A stretch of 48,433 nt of DNA from Pantoea wallisii (GCF_002095485.1 NZ_MLFS01000038.1:1-48433); one strand, 5' to 3'. Counted from the stretch's first letter, positions 36,633-46,377 are shown. Made by a program: numbers and translations. The notes: generated by a model from the letters alone, not told the origin.

Positions 36633-37433
36633 ATGAAGAAAGTTCTGCTTACTGCCCTGCTGGCCGCCTCTGTTTCGCTGCTGAGCGCCTGCGACCAAAA
36701 CGGTGACAACAAGATTAAGGTGGCGATCAATACCGGGCCTGATGAAGCGCTGTGGCAGACGGTCAAACAGGTGGCGCACGATAAGTACCAGCTGGATGTG
36801 GATGTAATCGCGTTTAACGATTACGTGCAGCCCAACGAAGCGCTGTTTAACAAAGATGTGGATGCTAACGCCTTCCAGAGCCTGCCGTATCTGGAGATGC
36901 AGTCGAAAGAGCGCGGGTATAAATTTGCGGTCGTCACTAACACCTTTGTCTTCCCGATTGCCGGATACTCCCGCAAAATCAAAAGCCTGAGCGAGCTACC
37001 AGATGGCGCGACGGTGACGATCTCCAACGAAGCCACCACCCTTGGCCGTAGCCTGCTGCTGTTACAGGCGCAGGGTCTGCTCAAGGTGAAGCCAGAAGCC
37101 GGCCTGCTGCCGACGACGCTGGATATTACCGCAAACCCGAAAAAGCTGAAGATTGTGGAAGTTGACACGCCGCAGCTGGCGCGAACGCTGGACGATCCGC
37201 AGGTGTACATCTCCATCATCAACAACAACTTTGCTGCGCTGGTTAACTTGTCAGCTTCGCGGGACGGTATGTTTATGGAGGGCAAAGCGTCACCTTACGT
37301 GAATGCCATCGTAGCGCGCGAAGACAACAAAGAGAGCGCCAACGTGCAGAAGCTGAAAGAGGCGTTCCGTTCTCAGGCGGTGCTGGATAAAGCCAACGAG
37401 ATCTACAAAGGCGACATTATCAAAGGTTGGTAA
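36633..37433 (+). CDS. metQ: Methionine-binding lipoprotein MetQ
   Basis: A 266-residue NlpA-family substrate-binding lipoprotein. The signal peptide ends in the lipobox LLSAC with Cys20 as the lipidated residue. KVAINTGPDEALW, NDYVQPNEAL, DANAFQSLPYLE and ISIINNNFAAL are family signatures. It delivers D- and L-methionine to the MetNI importer, but metN and metI are not beside it, so it is a solitary copy that must use MetNI encoded elsewhere. Met boxes upstream show MetJ control. Confidence 0.92.
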   Translation: MKKVLLTALLAASVSLLSACDQNGDNKIKVAINTGPDEALWQTVKQVAHDKYQLDVDVIAFNDYVQPNEALFNKDVDANAFQSLPYLEMQSKERGYKFAVVTNTFVFPIAGYSRKIKSLSELPDGATVTISNEATTLGRSLLLLQAQGLLKVKPEAGLLPTTLDITANPKKLKIVEVDTPQLARTLDDPQVYISIINNNFAALVNLSASRDGMFMEGKASPYVNAIVAREDNKESANVQKLKEAFRSQAVLDKANEIYKGDIIKGW

Positions 37434-37455
37434 TCGTTACCGCATCCTGAATCCT

Positions 37456-37482
37456 GCGCGGTCGTGCTTGTTACGACCGCGC
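37456..37482 (+). terminator. Hairpin after metQ
   Basis: A 10-bp stem GCGCGGTCGT / ACGACCGCGC with a 7-base loop, 22 bases after the stop; no T run, so moderate confidence. Confidence 0.55.
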
Positions 37483-37714
37483 GCCCTCTCCCCCCGCGTC
37501 ACTAAAACCCGCTATAGTCAGGATGAAAAATAGACAGGGTGTAAAAATGGCGTAAAAATATCGGCGATTTGTATAAAAATTGCGTACAAATAATCGCCAC
37601 AATCTACCCGTAACGCCCTGAAAACGGTATGTTCGCCAGCATTTTCCGGCGTGAGGCTGCACGTTTTGTGATTAGGCAGCGCTCGCGAATCTTCCCTGAC
37701 TAAGCAGGAACGTT

Positions 37715-39583
37715 ATGAGTCAATCAGAGAAACAGTCTCTGCCCGCTGGCGTGCTGGCTGCCGCCGGCATTGTTTTTGGCGATATCGGTACCAGCCCGCT
37801 ATATACCCTGAAAGAGTGCCTGTCGATTCTGCCAGGAAGCGGTGCATCGGCAATTGCCGTCATGGGCTTTCTATCCCTGATTTTTTGGGCGCTGACGCTG
37901 ATCGTGACGCTGAAATATGTCTGCTTTGTTATGCGGGCCGACCACGATGGCGAAGGCGGCGTTTTAACGCTGATGTCGCTGGCCCGTCGTCATGTGAGCG
38001 CGAAGGTCGGGCACATTGTGGTGCTGGCGGGCTTGATTGGCGGCGCATTCTTTTACGGGGATGGCATTATCACGCCGGCCATTTCGGTGCTCTCCGCTAT
38101 TGAAGGGATTGAAGTGGTCTCGCCAGAACTGGAGAAGTATGTGGTGCCGCTGGCGGTGGTGATTCTGACGCTGCTGTTTATGATTCAGAAACACGGTACG
38201 GAGAAGGTCAGCCGGGTGTTTGGCCCGGTGATGTTTTTGTGGTTCATTACGATTGGTGTTCTGGGCGTGCGAGGTATTCTGCTCAATCCTGAGGTGCTGC
38301 AGGCGCTCAGCCCCACGTATGCCGTGACGTTCCTGCTTACGCACAAGGCGCTCTCATTTGCGGCGCTGGGGATGGTGGTGCTGGCCGTAACGGGTGCGGA
38401 AGCGCTGTATGCGGATATGGGCCACCTGGGTAAAAAACCGATCCGCCTGGCCTGGCTGCTGGTGGCGATGCCGGCGCTGGTGCTCAACTATTTTGGTCAG
38501 GGTGCGCTGGTGATTGCCGATGCGAAAGCGCTTGCTAACCCCTTCTTTAATCTGGCGCCAGGCTGGGGACAGATTCCGCTGATCGTGCTCTCGACGCTGG
38601 CGACGGTGATCGCCGCGCAGTCGGTGATTTCGGGCGTTTATACTCTGACGCATCAGGCGATTCGTCAGGGTTTTCTGCCGCCGATGCGCATCATCTTCAC
38701 GTCGCACACGGAAGCCGGTCAGATATATATCCCGGTGGTTAACTGGCTGCTGTTTGCTGCCGTCACGGTGATTGTGCTGGCGTTCCGGCAATCCTCCGCG
38801 CTGTCTTCGGCTTACGGCATCGTGGTCACCGGCACTATGGTGATCACGGCCGGCCTCGCCGGGGTTGTCGCGCTGCGCAACTGGCGCTGGCCGTGGCCGC
38901 TGGCATTTCTGTTTTTACTCTGCATGTGGATGATTGACCTGCCGCTGTTTGCCGCCAACCTGATGAAACTGCTCTCCGGCGGCTGGGTGCCGGTTCTGCT
39001 GGCATTAACCATGATGGCGCTGATGCTGATCTGGAGCACGGAGCGCAACCGGCTGATCCGTCGTCTGGACAGCGACCAGGAGAGCCTGCTGGCGCTGGTG
39101 AGATCGCTGGAGAGCAATCCGCCCACGCGCGTTGATGGCACGGCTATTTTCCTGTCGCGCAAAGAGTTTGAGATTCCCCAGGCATTGCTGCATAACCTGA
39201 AGCATAACCGCGTGCTGCATCGCCGCGTCGTGCTGCTGCATATCCGTACGGTTGATACCCCACGCGTCTATAACCAGAAGCGCATCAGCATCCGACCGCT
39301 GTCGCCCTCTTTCTGGCAGGTTACCGCGGCGTATGGCTGGCGCGAAGTGCCGTCGATGAAAGAGATTTTGCATCTGTGCGGGCTGGAAGGCTTTGGCTGC
39401 ACGGTGAATGAGGCCTCATTCTTCACCTCACACGATACGCTGGTGATGAAGAAACGTAAGGGGCTGGCGCGTATACGCGGTGGCATTTTCCATTTTTGCC
39501 AGCGCAACGCATTACGCGCGCACGAACAATTCAGCATCCCACCCAATCGGGTCATTGAGCTGGGCGGACAGCGCGAGTTTTGA
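37715..39583 (+). CDS. kup: Low-affinity potassium transporter Kup (TrkD)
   Basis: A 622-residue KUP/HAK/KT protein, the same length as E. coli Kup. GIVFGDIGTSPLYTLKE near the N-terminus is the family signature and GGAFFYGDGIITPAISVLSA follows. About 12 membrane helices reach to residue 430 or so, then a cytosolic domain of about 190 residues. It imports K+ with protons. AGGA precedes the ATG. Single-gene unit. The 281 bases upstream hold the metQ hairpin and an AT-rich stretch likely to contain the promoter. Confidence 0.95.
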   Translation: MSQSEKQSLPAGVLAAAGIVFGDIGTSPLYTLKECLSILPGSGASAIAVMGFLSLIFWALTLIVTLKYVCFVMRADHDGEGGVLTLMSLARRHVSAKVGHIVVLAGLIGGAFFYGDGIITPAISVLSAIEGIEVVSPELEKYVVPLAVVILTLLFMIQKHGTEKVSRVFGPVMFLWFITIGVLGVRGILLNPEVLQALSPTYAVTFLLTHKALSFAALGMVVLAVTGAEALYADMGHLGKKPIRLAWLLVAMPALVLNYFGQGALVIADAKALANPFFNLAPGWGQIPLIVLSTLATVIAAQSVISGVYTLTHQAIRQGFLPPMRIIFTSHTEAGQIYIPVVNWLLFAAVTVIVLAFRQSSALSSAYGIVVTGTMVITAGLAGVVALRNWRWPWPLAFLFLLCMWMIDLPLFAANLMKLLSGGWVPVLLALTMMALMLIWSTERNRLIRRLDSDQESLLALVRSLESNPPTRVDGTAIFLSRKEFEIPQALLHNLKHNRVLHRRVVLLHIRTVDTPRVYNQKRISIRPLSPSFWQVTAAYGWREVPSMKEILHLCGLEGFGCTVNEASFFTSHDTLVMKKRKGLARIRGGIFHFCQRNALRAHEQFSIPPNRVIELGGQREF

Positions 39584-39999
39584 GCCCGGTCAGCAGCGAG
39601 CGTGAGCTCGCCTGAAACGGCTACGGCCCCATCAATGCGGTCCCTGATTATAAAGACGCGTTTGACTTTCGGAGTGGCGACCCATCAGGGCCGCCATAGC
39701 TTAATGCCCTATTGCCACATTAACGCAGGCTTTTAACTGTCGAGGTGATAATTAAGATTCCGTGAGAAATGTAACCAGATGAAAAAATATTCCCGAAACA
39801 TTGTCTGAGTTGTGGCGGAACTTTTCTTAACATCTAATTAGCAATTAAAGCTAAAACGCGTTACATCAAAACGTGTTTATTAAAGCTGTCGGCAGCCATC
39901 ACCTGATGTGCGCTACTGCCGGTAATTAAAAACAAACAATCAATAATGATTTTGTGCTGCTGTTAAAACATCGGCTCAGCTTCTTTGAGGAGTAAGACC
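39584..39999. other. Intergenic region between kup and the DUF1471 gene
   Basis: About 416 bases with no gene. A small hairpin GCGAGC / GCTCGC at 39596-39611 follows kup. From about 39760 onward the sequence is AT-rich and probably carries the promoter of the next gene. I saw no RNA gene or clear operator. Confidence 0.5.
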
Positions 40000-40305
40000 A
40001 TGAAAGAGTTAATTAACGATGTTATCTCCATTTTTACACCGCAAAATGTTAAACCCGTTTTAATTCGTGCGGATTTAACCCACCGCGAATTATCATCCAT
40101 TCATCCACTGGGCGTTACGTCTGTGAGTTGGGCGACCTCAATGGAGGAGCTGACCGATGCCATTGTCAAAAAAGCGCGGGCGGTAGGGGCCGTGGGATAT
40201 CATATTACGGATGTGGAATCACATGAGCCGGGCCACGATGGTCAACATGTTATGGCGGCAACCGCTACGCTGTACCACATTAACGATAAAGTGGCGTACG
40301 GCTAA
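40000..40305 (+). CDS. DUF1471-like protein without a signal peptide
   Basis: A 101-residue protein. The C-terminal half (VTSVSWATSMEELTDAIVKKARAVGAVGYHITDVES...HVMAATATLYH) follows the YdgH/BhsA/McbA DUF1471 pattern. The N-terminal half (KELINDVISIFTPQNVKPVLIRADL) is not a signal peptide, so the protein is predicted to be cytosolic, unlike most of the family. ATG 40000 has GAGGAG at the right distance, whereas the in-frame start at 39985 does not. Confidence 0.72.
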   Translation: MKELINDVISIFTPQNVKPVLIRADLTHRELSSIHPLGVTSVSWATSMEELTDAIVKKARAVGAVGYHITDVESHEPGHDGQHVMAATATLYHINDKVAYG

Positions 40306-40330
40306 TGTTCACCCTGTTTCAGACCGATCA

Positions 40331-41284
40331 TTAAAGCCTGTCTCCTTTTGGCGGCAGGCTTTGCTGGTTAAAATAGCCGGCAAGAAAATCAATAAAAGCT
40401 TTAATACGCTGGGATTCAGATGCCCGTTGCGTATAGACCGCCCAGATATTCGCTTCCTGATACCACTCCGGTAATAGTTGTACTAATTGTCCGCTCGCCA
40501 GATAAGGGGCTACATCCCATGCAGAACGCAATGCAATACCGTGCGAATGCAACGCCCAGTTAAGAATAACTTTGCCACTGTTTGACGCGTAATGGCTATT
40601 TAGCCGACACAAAACCTGCTGGCTGCCATCGGTTAGCGCCCAGTTGCCAAAAGAGTTTCCACGTTCATTAATCATCAAACAGCTGTGATGAATTAAATCA
40701 TCCAGCGATTGTGGCGTGCCGGCGCGGGATAAATAGTCCGCAGAGGCGCAAAGGATGCGCCGGTTTGCGATCAGCTTACGTGCAATATAGGCGGGATTAA
40801 GATCGTCACCTACGCAGATCTCGATATCGGTGCCGCTCTGCAGCAGATCAAATTCACGATCGCTAAGCATCAGTTTGATATTGAGCCGGGGATGCTGGTG
40901 AATAAACGCCGAAATGGCGGAAGAGAGGTACTCCTGACCAAAACCGAATGAGCAGCCAACCGTCAGTTCACCGGAGAGCTCACCGCGCCACTGCTGAAAA
41001 TTTTGCAGAAAGCCATCCATCTCGTGCAGCACCTGCAGCGCACCTTCCAGCGCTTTTTCGCCCTCCGGCGTTAAACGGATCGCGCGGTTGCTGCGGAGAA
41101 ACAGCCGTGTATCCAACTGCTTCTCAAGGATAGCAATACGTTTGCTGATGTAAGAGGGCGACTGGCCGAGCTCAAGCGCCGCGCGACCAAACCCTTCATG
41201 GCGCGCAACGCTGATGAACACATAGAGATCTTCTACTGCAGGCCAGCCCTGAAGCGGCTTCTGATAACTCTTTCCGGCAAGCAC
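40331..41284 (-). CDS. LysR-family transcriptional regulator (DmlR-like)
   Basis: A 317-residue regulator starting at GTG 41284 with GGTGAAAGA upstream; no ATG lies in frame before the DNA-binding domain. The helix-turn-helix is FGRAALELGQSPSYISKRIAILEKQL (about residues 32-57), followed by LFLRSNRAIRLTPEG. The pattern PSYISKRIAILE is typical of the DmlR branch. The effector domain covers residues about 95-300. It is on the same strand as and downstream of the leuCD-hydrolase operon (about 40 bases), which it may control. Confidence 0.88.
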   Translation of the reverse strand: MLAGKSYQKPLQGWPAVEDLYVFISVARHEGFGRAALELGQSPSYISKRIAILEKQLDTRLFLRSNRAIRLTPEGEKALEGALQVLHEMDGFLQNFQQWRGELSGELTVGCSFGFGQEYLSSAISAFIHQHPRLNIKLMLSDREFDLLQSGTDIEICVGDDLNPAYIARKLIANRRILCASADYLSRAGTPQSLDDLIHHSCLMINERGNSFGNWALTDGSQQVLCRLNSHYASNSGKVILNWALHSHGIALRSAWDVAPYLASGQLVQLLPEWYQEANIWAVYTQRASESQRIKAFIDFLAGYFNQQSLPPKGDRL

Positions 41285-41325
41285 TCTTTCACCACATCAC
41301 AGGGTTAGCAAGGGCTATTAGGTTA

Positions 41326-42237
41326 TCACACAGACGCGAGGAAGCGCTCAAGCTGCTGCAGAAACAGCGCCGGTACCTCCTCGTGGGGCGAATGGCCGCA
41401 GGGTAGCGCGTAACCCTGTACGTCGTCAGCGACATCCTGCCAGGTTTCCACCACATCATAGAGCTGGCCAACCGTGCCCTTTTCGCCCCATAACGCCAAT
41501 AGCGGGCAACCGATGCGTCTGGCGCTGTCGGCGGCGTCATGCTGCAGATCGAGGCTGGCGGCGGCGCGATAATCTTCGCACACCGCATGAATCATGGCCG
41601 GATCCTGATAGCATCGCAGATAGTCGTTGAATATCTCAGGCTCCGTGGCACCGGGCGTTTTCAGCTGACCATCAATGTGTTTACGCAGAAAGAAAGCCGG
41701 ATCGTGACCGATCATCGTCTCCGGCAGTGGCCAGGGCTGAATCAGGAAAAACCACCAGAAGTAGCGCGTGGCAAATATTTTATCGGTGCGGGCGTACATG
41801 GTGGCTGTGGGTGCGATATCAACGAACACGCAGCAGCTCACCTTCTCCGGGTGATCGAGCGCCAGGCGATGTCCTACACGCCCGCCCCGATCGTGCCCGA
41901 CAAAGGCGACGCGCTTAAGCCCGAGCGCATCGATCAGCTGACTGATGTCTCCGGCCATGGCGCGTTTACTGTATGGCTGATGCATCTCATCGCTGGCGGG
42001 TTTGTCACTGTCCCCGTACCCGCGCAAGTCCGGGAGGATGACCTCGTAGTGCTGCGCCAGCTGAGGCGCTATTTTGCGCCATGCCAGATGGTTTTGCGGA
42101 TGGCCATGTAGCATTAACAGCGGTGCGCCCTGCCCGCCACGCGCCACGCGAAGCGTCACGCCGTTGTCCAGCGTGACATCCTGCAACGTGAAGCCCGGAA
42201 TAAACGGCGATGGGCCCCGGGCGATAATCTTGCTCAT
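41326..42237 (-). CDS. Alpha/beta hydrolase, haloacetate-dehalogenase-like
   Basis: A 303-residue hydrolase. Nucleophile Asp116 with Arg117 and Arg120 in GHDRGGR, Asp140 and the C-terminal CGHSPHEE His form the fluoroacetate-dehalogenase catalytic set. At the halide pocket, where RPA1163 has His155-Trp156, this protein has Trp161-Trp162 (RYFWWFFLIQP), so the His is lost. Defluorination is doubtful; chloro-acid or epoxide-like hydrolysis is possible. ATG 42237 has GGAG six bases ahead and overlaps the LeuD stop as ATGA, so it is translationally coupled to leuD. Confidence 0.85.
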   Translation of the reverse strand: MSKIIARGPSPFIPGFTLQDVTLDNGVTLRVARGGQGAPLLMLHGHPQNHLAWRKIAPQLAQHYEVILPDLRGYGDSDKPASDEMHQPYSKRAMAGDISQLIDALGLKRVAFVGHDRGGRVGHRLALDHPEKVSCCVFVDIAPTATMYARTDKIFATRYFWWFFLIQPWPLPETMIGHDPAFFLRKHIDGQLKTPGATEPEIFNDYLRCYQDPAMIHAVCEDYRAAASLDLQHDAADSARRIGCPLLALWGEKGTVGQLYDVVETWQDVADDVQGYALPCGHSPHEEVPALFLQQLERFLASV

Positions 42238-42860
42238 CCCCGCTCCTGTGTACGTTGCAGCCACGGACGCTGCGCAAAGTGTTGCGCTTCAAAGGCGCGA
42301 ATATCCGCCTCATATTGCAGGGTCCACTCAACGGCGCTGCCGCCACCCAGCAACATGTCACGTTTCAGTGCGCTCACCATGAAAGGGATGATGTCACCCT
42401 CGCCGAAAGTAATGGTCTGTTGTTCAAGCGACACGGTGATGGTATTGCGTGCAGCGTCACCGGCTACCGCGATCAGCCGCTGATAATCATTATCGCTTAA
42501 GGTTAGCGTCAGCACGCCGTTCCGCTGACAGTTGTCATCAAAGATGCCGGCGAAGCTGGTGCCGATTATCGCGCGGATACCCAACTGATGCAGCCCCCAC
42601 ACCGCATGCTCCCGGCTTGAGCCGCAACCAAAGTTCGGCCCGGTCAGCAAAAATGTGGCTCCCTGCCAGCCGGGCTGATTAAGGATGAACTGCGGATCAG
42701 GCGTGCCGTCAGCCAGAAAACGCAGATCGAAAAATACGCCACGATCCAGGCCCTGGCGATCGATGCCTTTAAGGAACTGCTTGGGCATAATCACATCAGT
42801 ATCGATATTGGCTGCCGGCAGTGGCGCCAGCTTACCGGTCATGCGCTGAAAGGCTTGCAT
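42234..42860 (-). CDS. leuD: 3-isopropylmalate dehydratase small subunit-like (LeuD)
   Basis: A 208-residue LeuD/aconitase swivelling-domain protein. IDTDVIMPKQFLKGI (about residues 19-33) and LTGPNFGCGSSREHAVWGL (about 65-83) are its signatures. ATG 42860 has GAGG six bases upstream, with the LeuC stop one base before it, so the subunits are coupled. With the LeuC-like partner it isomerises a 2-substituted malate. leuA and leuB are not next to it, so this is probably a second, catabolic leuCD set rather than the leucine-biosynthetic one. Confidence 0.88.
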   Translation of the reverse strand: MQAFQRMTGKLAPLPAANIDTDVIMPKQFLKGIDRQGLDRGVFFDLRFLADGTPDPQFILNQPGWQGATFLLTGPNFGCGSSREHAVWGLHQLGIRAIIGTSFAGIFDDNCQRNGVLTLTLSDNDYQRLIAVAGDAARNTITVSLEQQTITFGEGDIIPFMVSALKRDMLLGGGSAVEWTLQYEADIRAFEAQHFAQRPWLQRTQERG

Positions 42861-42861
42861 G

Positions 42862-44283
42862 TCAGACCTCCGAATGCATGTAGCGACGAACATCCACCAG
42901 ATGTCCCGCCAGTGCGGCCGCCGCCACCATGGCGGGACTCATCAAATGAGTGCGGGCGCCAGCCCCCTGGCGGCCGGGAAAATTGCGATTGGTACCCGAT
43001 GCACAGCGGTCACCCGCGGCCAGCACATCCTCATTCATCGCCAGACACATTGAGCAGCCTGACTGACGCCACTCAAACCCGGCATTGATAAAGATAGCCG
43101 CCAGCCCTTCGGCTTCAGCCTGCAGCCGAACCTGCGTCGAGCCCGGTACGATTATCCCCCGTACGTGGCGGGCGATTTTGCGTGAGCCGATCACCGCTGC
43201 GGCCGCACGCAGATCCTCAATGCGGCCATTGGTACAGGAGCCGATAAACGCGTGCGTAATGACAATCTCCTCCAGCGGCATGCCGGACTCCAGCCCCATA
43301 TAGCGCAGTGCACTCTGCATCGCCTGCTGTTTAGTTCGATCGCGCTCCTGCGCCGGATCGGGCACGCGTCCGGAGATTGCACTGGTCTGATCCGGACTGA
43401 TCCCCCAGGTGACTTTAGGCTCCAGCGCCTCGCACGCCAGGCTAAGCCGCCGATCAAACTGCGCATCGGCGTCGCTGCGCAGCGTCTGCCACTCGGCTTT
43501 CGCCTGCTGCCAGAGTGCGCCGGTCGGCATCTGTGGCTTGCCTTCAATATAGGCGTACACTTTCTCATCCGGCGCGATAATGGCACCGCGCGCCCCGGCC
43601 TCTACCGCCATGTTGCACAGGGTCATGCGCCCTTCCATGCTCAGCGCATCAATGGTGCTTCCTGCAAATTCAATGGCATAACCCGTCGCCCCGGAGGCAC
43701 CAATCTGCTCAATCAGCGCCAGAATGATATCTTTAGCCGAGCAGCCGTAAGGCAGTTCACCGCTCACCGTGACCAGCAGGGTTTTCAGCTGGCGATAGAT
43801 CAGCGTTTGCGTTGCCAGCAGATGTTCAATCTCAGACGTTCCAATGCCGAAGCCCAGGGCGCCAAACGCGCCATAGGTTGTGGTATGGCTGTCACCTGCA
43901 GCGATTACCATGCCCGGCATGACCAGGCCCTGCTCGTGCGCGACAACGTGTTCAATACCCTGACGCGGGTCCAGCACATCAAACAGTTCAATACCAAAGT
44001 GCGCGGCATTTTCCCGGAAATACTCAACCTGTAATTGACCGCCGGCATCAGTCATGGCGGCATCGCGCAGCGGCCGGGTTGGGTTAACGTGATCGACATT
44101 AAGCAGGATGGTCTGCGGATGGCGCACCGGGCGCTGGCTGTCGCGCAGGCCGCTAAAAGCCTGCGGACTGGTATATTCGTTGAGGATGGAGCGATCAATA
44201 TAGAGCAGCACATGCCCCTCACTATCTAACCTGCGCACCACATGCTGATCGATCAGCTTTTCGTAGAGTGTTTTTCCGGCCAT
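42862..44283 (-). CDS. leuC: 3-isopropylmalate dehydratase large subunit-like (LeuC)
   Basis: A 473-residue aconitase-family large subunit. GDSHTTTYGAFGALGFGIGTSEIEHLLATQ is the family signature, and the [4Fe-4S] ligands are the Cys in IGSCTNGRIEDL and the pair in SGCSMCLAMN. ATG 44283 (MAGKTLYEKL) matches the normal LeuC start; an in-frame start at 44382 would add a 33-residue extension unlike the family. It heads the leuC-leuD-hydrolase operon. The true substrate may be isopropylmalate, citramalate/citraconate or a similar acid. Confidence 0.9.
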   Translation of the reverse strand: MAGKTLYEKLIDQHVVRRLDSEGHVLLYIDRSILNEYTSPQAFSGLRDSQRPVRHPQTILLNVDHVNPTRPLRDAAMTDAGGQLQVEYFRENAAHFGIELFDVLDPRQGIEHVVAHEQGLVMPGMVIAAGDSHTTTYGAFGALGFGIGTSEIEHLLATQTLIYRQLKTLLVTVSGELPYGCSAKDIILALIEQIGASGATGYAIEFAGSTIDALSMEGRMTLCNMAVEAGARGAIIAPDEKVYAYIEGKPQMPTGALWQQAKAEWQTLRSDADAQFDRRLSLACEALEPKVTWGISPDQTSAISGRVPDPAQERDRTKQQAMQSALRYMGLESGMPLEEIVITHAFIGSCTNGRIEDLRAAAAVIGSRKIARHVRGIIVPGSTQVRLQAEAEGLAAIFINAGFEWRQSGCSMCLAMNEDVLAAGDRCASGTNRNFPGRQGAGARTHLMSPAMVAAAALAGHLVDVRRYMHSEV

Positions 44284-44658
44284 GCTGTTGCCCACGTCAA
44301 GGATGTATCGGCTATAGAGAGTCACCAGGGTACTACAGTTCATGCCGGGAGAATGAACACGCTTCGTGCAGAGCCTGTGCATGATGTGTGGCGACAGCCG
44401 CGGGAATTATTTGACCTAAGTGTCATAGCCCGATATAAATAATAACCGCGCCATACTCGCGGATATTTGACTTATATTCCTCTCGGCACCCGGCATATTC
44501 TGCGCACTATTTCCCCGCCTCTTCTCTTTTATAAGTTAAGTAATTAACACCAATACTTTATTAACTAAAAATAACTTAATCTTTTCGTAACAATCTTTTA
44601 ATTTGCTCAGCGAATTTTTAACGTTCATCTGCACAAAATTGATAAAGACAGGACTGGC
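44284..44658. other. Divergent regulatory region between leuC and mqo
   Basis: About 375 bases with no gene. The mqo-proximal half is strongly AT-rich and repeats TTAAC/GTTAA-type elements (TTAAGTAATTAAC at 44536-44548, ATTAACTAAAAATAAC at 44560-44575), which resemble ArcA sites; ArcA is known to repress E. coli mqo. TTTATA and TATTAT hexamers on the minus strand near 44435-44445 could serve leuC. All sites are unconfirmed. Confidence 0.4.
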
Positions 44659-46305
44659 ATGACTCAGACCAAAAAAATTGTGTCCGCGCTTTCGCTGACG
44701 GCACTGCTTGTCTCTTCAGCGGTTCACGCTGAAAACGCACCAGAAAAAACCGACGTGCTGCTGATTGGCGGCGGCATCATGAGTGCTTCACTCGGCACCT
44801 GGCTGCAGGAGTTGCAACCGGGCTGGAAACAGCTGATGGTTGAGCGTCTGGATGGCGTCGCGCTGGAGTCGTCGAATGGCTGGAACAACGCCGGTACCGG
44901 CCACTCCGCCAACATGGAACTGAACTACACGCCAGAGCGTGCAGACGGTTCAATCGACGTGACCAAGGCGCTGGAGATCAATGAATCCTTCATGATCACC
45001 CGCCAGTTCCTCACCAGCCAGGTTGAGCGCGGTGTGCTGCACGATCCTCACTCGTTTATCAACTCTACCCCGCACATGAGCTTTGTCTGGGGCGACAAAA
45101 ACGTTGAGTACCTGACGAAGCGTTACGCGGCACTGCAGAAAACCACGCTGTTCCAGGGTATGAAGTTCTCGACCGATCACAAGCAGATTGAGCAGTGGGC
45201 ACCGCTGGTGATGGAAGGCCGCGATCCGGCGCAGAAAGTGGCTGCGACCTGGACGCCGGTGGGTACCGATGTTAACTACGGTGAGATTACCCGTCAGCTG
45301 ATCGGCAGCCTGAAAAAAGATCAGAACTTCAAGCTGGAAACCTCCTCTGAAGTCACTGATTTTAAACGTAACAGCGACAACTCCTGGCACGTCACCATTA
45401 AAGACGTGAAGAGCGGCGCTAACCGTGAAGTGGACGCGAAGTATGTGTTCATCGGTGCGGGCGGCGCAGCCATTAAACTGCTGCAGAAAACCGGTATTCC
45501 GGAAGCGGACAACTACGGTGGCTTCCCGGTTGGCGGTTCGTTCCTGATGACTGAGAATCCGGAGATCACCAGCCGTCACCTGCAAAAAGTGTACGGCCAG
45601 GCTTCGGTCGGTGCGCCGCCGATGTCGGTTCCGCATATCGATGCGCGTAACCTCGACGGCAAAAAAGTGGTGCTCTTCGGGCCATTCGCGACCTTCTCAA
45701 CCAAGTACCTGAAAAACGGTTCACTGTTTGATCTGCTGAGCGCCACCACCACCAGCAACTTCATGCCGATGACCCACGTAGGCATTGATAACTTTGACCT
45801 GGTGAAATACCTGATTGGTCAGGTGATGCTGAATGATGATGACCGCTTTGCTGCGCTGAAAGAGTACTATCCGAATGCGCGTAAAGAGGACTGGAAGCTG
45901 ATTCAGGCCGGTCAGCGTGTTCAGATCATCAAGAAAGATGCTGAGAAAGGCGGCGTGCTGAAGCTGGGTACGGAGATCGTCACCGACCAGCAGAAAACGG
46001 TTGCGGCCCTGCTGGGTGCGTCACCGGGTGCCTCAACGGCTGCACCGATCACGCTGGACGTGATGAAGAAGCTGTTCCCGGAGCAGTTCGCTTCACCGGA
46101 GTGGCAGCAGAAAATTCGTAGCATCATTCCAAGCTTCGGTCAGAAACTGAATGGTAACACCGCGCTGACTCAGCAGGTTTGGGACAATACTGCCGCAACG
46201 CTGCTGCTGACTAAACCGCCAGTGATCAACATGGGCGATCAGCAGGCTGCACCGCTGCAGGCGAAGCCGCGTGAAGAGTCTGCAAAGCAGGATATGGCGC
46301 TGTAA
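44659..46305 (+). CDS. mqo: Malate:quinone oxidoreductase Mqo
   Basis: A 548-residue FAD enzyme that oxidises malate to oxaloacetate and passes electrons to the quinone pool at the inner membrane. It matches E. coli Mqo throughout, with [17 protein letters not shown] (FAD motif, about residues 33-49), [20 protein letters not shown] and [14 protein letters not shown]. The N-terminus ([20 protein letters not shown]) looks like a signal peptide, as in E. coli Mqo, though the reaction is cytoplasmic-side. AGGA precedes the ATG. A strong terminator follows. Confidence 0.95.
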   Translation: MTQTKKIVSALSLTALLVSSAVHAENAPEKTDVLLIGGGIMSASLGTWLQELQPGWKQLMVERLDGVALESSNGWNNAGTGHSANMELNYTPERADGSIDVTKALEINESFMITRQFLTSQVERGVLHDPHSFINSTPHMSFVWGDKNVEYLTKRYAALQKTTLFQGMKFSTDHKQIEQWAPLVMEGRDPAQKVAATWTPVGTDVNYGEITRQLIGSLKKDQNFKLETSSEVTDFKRNSDNSWHVTIKDVKSGANREVDAKYVFIGAGGAAIKLLQKTGIPEADNYGGFPVGGSFLMTENPEITSRHLQKVYGQASVGAPPMSVPHIDARNLDGKKVVLFGPFATFSTKYLKNGSLFDLLSATTTSNFMPMTHVGIDNFDLVKYLIGQVMLNDDDRFAALKEYYPNARKEDWKLIQAGQRVQIIKKDAEKGGVLKLGTEIVTDQQKTVAALLGASPGASTAAPITLDVMKKLFPEQFASPEWQQKIRSIIPSFGQKLNGNTALTQQVWDNTAATLLLTKPPVINMGDQQAAPLQAKPREESAKQDMAL

Positions 46306-46336
46306 TCAGCCACATCTGCTGCAAACGGTAATGCTG

Positions 46337-46375
46337 AAAACCGGTTAGCGCTTAATGCGCTGGCCGGTTTTTTTT
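46337..46375 (+). terminator. Rho-independent terminator after mqo
   Basis: A long stem AAAACCGG..AGCGC / GCGCT..CCGGTTTT with two G-T wobble pairs and a TTAAT loop, ending in eight T residues; it also ends next to the convergent LysR gene. Confidence 0.88.
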
Positions 46376-46377
46376 CG

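Noticed and set aside
43252..44034. A 260-codon open frame on the plus strand antisense to leuC
   Set aside because: The minus strand encodes a complete LeuC with all cluster cysteines; the antisense frame has no recognisable motif or ribosome-binding site and is a GC-rich codon-bias shadow.
44950..45636. A 228-codon frame antisense to mqo
   Set aside because: Mqo is conserved through this stretch; the antisense frame is rich in Arg/His as expected of a shadow.
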